Positions 4,648-5,409 of a DNA stretch of 5,409 nucleotides are shown piece by piece. The DNA comes from Candidatus Moraniibacteriota bacterium (lineage in GTDB: Bacteria; Patescibacteriota; Minisyncoccia; Moranbacterales; GCA-2747515). Under the pieces are notes generated by a model. That model searched no databases, was not told the DNA's origin, and saw only the letters and a list, made by a program, of their open reading frames with translations. The DNA lies in contig JAUVJK010000054.1 of assembly GCA_030592425.1 (NCBI GenBank), forward strand, positions 1-5,409, given 5' to 3'. The position numbers and the translations under genes were made by a program. Numbering within the stretch: position 1 is the first letter of the stretch; each line of letters starts with the position of its first letter.

Positions 4648-4677
4648 TTTACATTTATAACGATCAATCACTATTAA
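4648..4677 (+). promoter_or_regulatory. Possible promoter of the MFS transporter gene
   Basis: TTTACA (4648-4653) and TATTAA (4672-4677) are 18 bases apart and match consensus at five and four positions. The start would fall near 4684, leaving a leader of only about 12 bases. There is no terminator between the Bax inhibitor-1 gene and this site, so read-through from upstream is equally possible. Confidence 0.35.
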
Positions 4678-4695
4678 ATTGTTAGACATATTTAT

Positions 4696-5409
4696 ATGGC
4701 AGAAGAAACCGTAGAAAACAGCACGAAGGAAGAAAAACCAAAAGAACAGGGGAAATGGATGCTCTTGATCGTCATGAGTCTTGTTGGGTTCGTAATGTTC
4801 CTTGATACGACAATGATGAATGTCGCGATCACTGACATCGTCAACGATCTCGATACAACGATCTCTACTGTCCAAGGAGCTATTTCCCTCTATGCGCTTG
4901 TCATGGCGGCTTTTATGGTCACTGGTGGCAAGATCGGAGAAATGTACGGGCTCAAAAAAGTTTTCATCATCGCTATGGTCATGTATGCAATTGGTACTAC
5001 TATGGCAGCAATTGCACCAACAATTGGATTCCTCATCGTTGGTTGGTCACTGATCGAAGGTCTCGGCGTCGCAATGCTCCTACCGATCACAACGATCATG
5101 ATCACGATCTATTATAAAGGTCTTGATCGTGCTAAAGCTCTCAGTATTTTCGCAGCGATCGCATCTGTCGCTGGAGCGCTCGGACCGATCTATGGTGGAT
5201 TCATGACTTCTTTTTTCTCTTGGCGCTTAGCTTTTGCATCTGAGCTTATTATCGTCCTTGTGATTTTCCTCATGCTTAAATACGTCCATGCGCCGAAACC
5301 ATCTGAAGAACAAGGTCAGAAGCTTGATATCAAAGGGACCGTTCTCATGGCGTCAAGTTTAACGATCATTCTCCTTGCCGTTATGGGTATTGCAACATAT
5401 GGTCTCTGG
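4696..5409 (+). CDS. DHA2 (EmrB/QacA-type) major facilitator transporter, 5' part
   Basis: The gene runs off the window; 238 codons are visible of an expected 450-500. After a charged N-terminal tail (residues 1-20), the family landmarks appear in order: FLDTTMMNVAI at 35-45 (motif D1), GGKIGEMYGLKKVF at 77-90 (motif A between helices 2 and 3), EGLGVAMLLP at 121-130 (motif B, helix 4) and GALGPIYGGF with WRLAF at 160-180 (the antiporter motif C of helix 5). At least six helices are seen, with a seventh beginning at the edge. Such proteins export drugs or lipophilic compounds by proton antiport across the inner membrane. Two departures stand out: Glu82 where motif A usually has Asp, and Ser118 where helix 4 usually has the motif B Arg. 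The ATG at 4696 has no Shine-Dalgarno sequence; the substrate is unknown. Confidence 0.9.
   Translation, partial: MAEETVENSTKEEKPKEQGKWMLLIVMSLVGFVMFLDTTMMNVAITDIVNDLDTTISTVQGAISLYALVMAAFMVTGGKIGEMYGLKKVFIIAMVMYAIGTTMAAIAPTIGFLIVGWSLIEGLGVAMLLPITTIMITIYYKGLDRAKALSIFAAIASVAGALGPIYGGFMTSFFSWRLAFASELIIVLVIFLMLKYVHAPKPSEEQGQKLDIKGTVLMASSLTIILLAVMGIATYGLW

Noticed and set aside
4630..4875. Minus-strand open frame opposite the MFS start
   Set aside because: The plus strand here encodes the transporter N-terminus with family motifs, so this is a shadow.

Overview
The window reads as a stretch of bacterial chromosome with AT-rich spacers and moderate GC in the genes. It uses the standard code: genes end in TAA or TAG and stay open with TGA as a stop. 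Short spacers, many small single-purpose membrane proteins, mostly absent Shine-Dalgarno sequences and promoters of the TTGATA / TGC-TACAAT type would suit a reduced-genome lineage such as Patescibacteria (CPR). That placement is an impression from style; no marker gene is present to prove it. There is no RNA gene, CRISPR array, integrase or transposase.

Left half, minus strand (99-2589). Two tandem paralogues of the DUF1361 membrane family lie at 99-764 and 790-1683. The second is split by an in-frame amber codon exactly where the first has a conserved tryptophan (LFLA-W-IP). Upstream of them is a strong terminator (1742-1777) belonging to a 73-residue small membrane protein (1817-2038), which has its own promoter with palindromes inside it. 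Next comes an unrecognised four-helix membrane protein (2191-2589).

A divergent promoter region (2590-2737) separates this from the right half on the plus strand. A 141-residue single-pass orphan (2738-3163) has a consensus promoter, the only clear ribosome binding site in the window and its own terminator. A 323-base spacer (3164-3486) follows, holding two copies of a hairpin-forming repeat, a promoter and a heptanucleotide tandem array. After it come a minimal two-helix potassium channel (3487-3903), a Bax inhibitor-1 family protein (3971-4624) and the start of a 14-helix type drug-efflux MFS transporter (4696 to the window edge).

All eight loci encode predicted membrane proteins. The channel and the Bax inhibitor-1 protein suggest ion homeostasis, and the transporter suggests export, but nothing shows that the eight form one system. 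The most interesting observations are the amber codon in the DUF1361 paralogue and a family of three related intergenic elements (2155-2192, 3273-3309, 3372-3410) that differ mainly by transitions, the best copy of which folds into two abutting hairpins.
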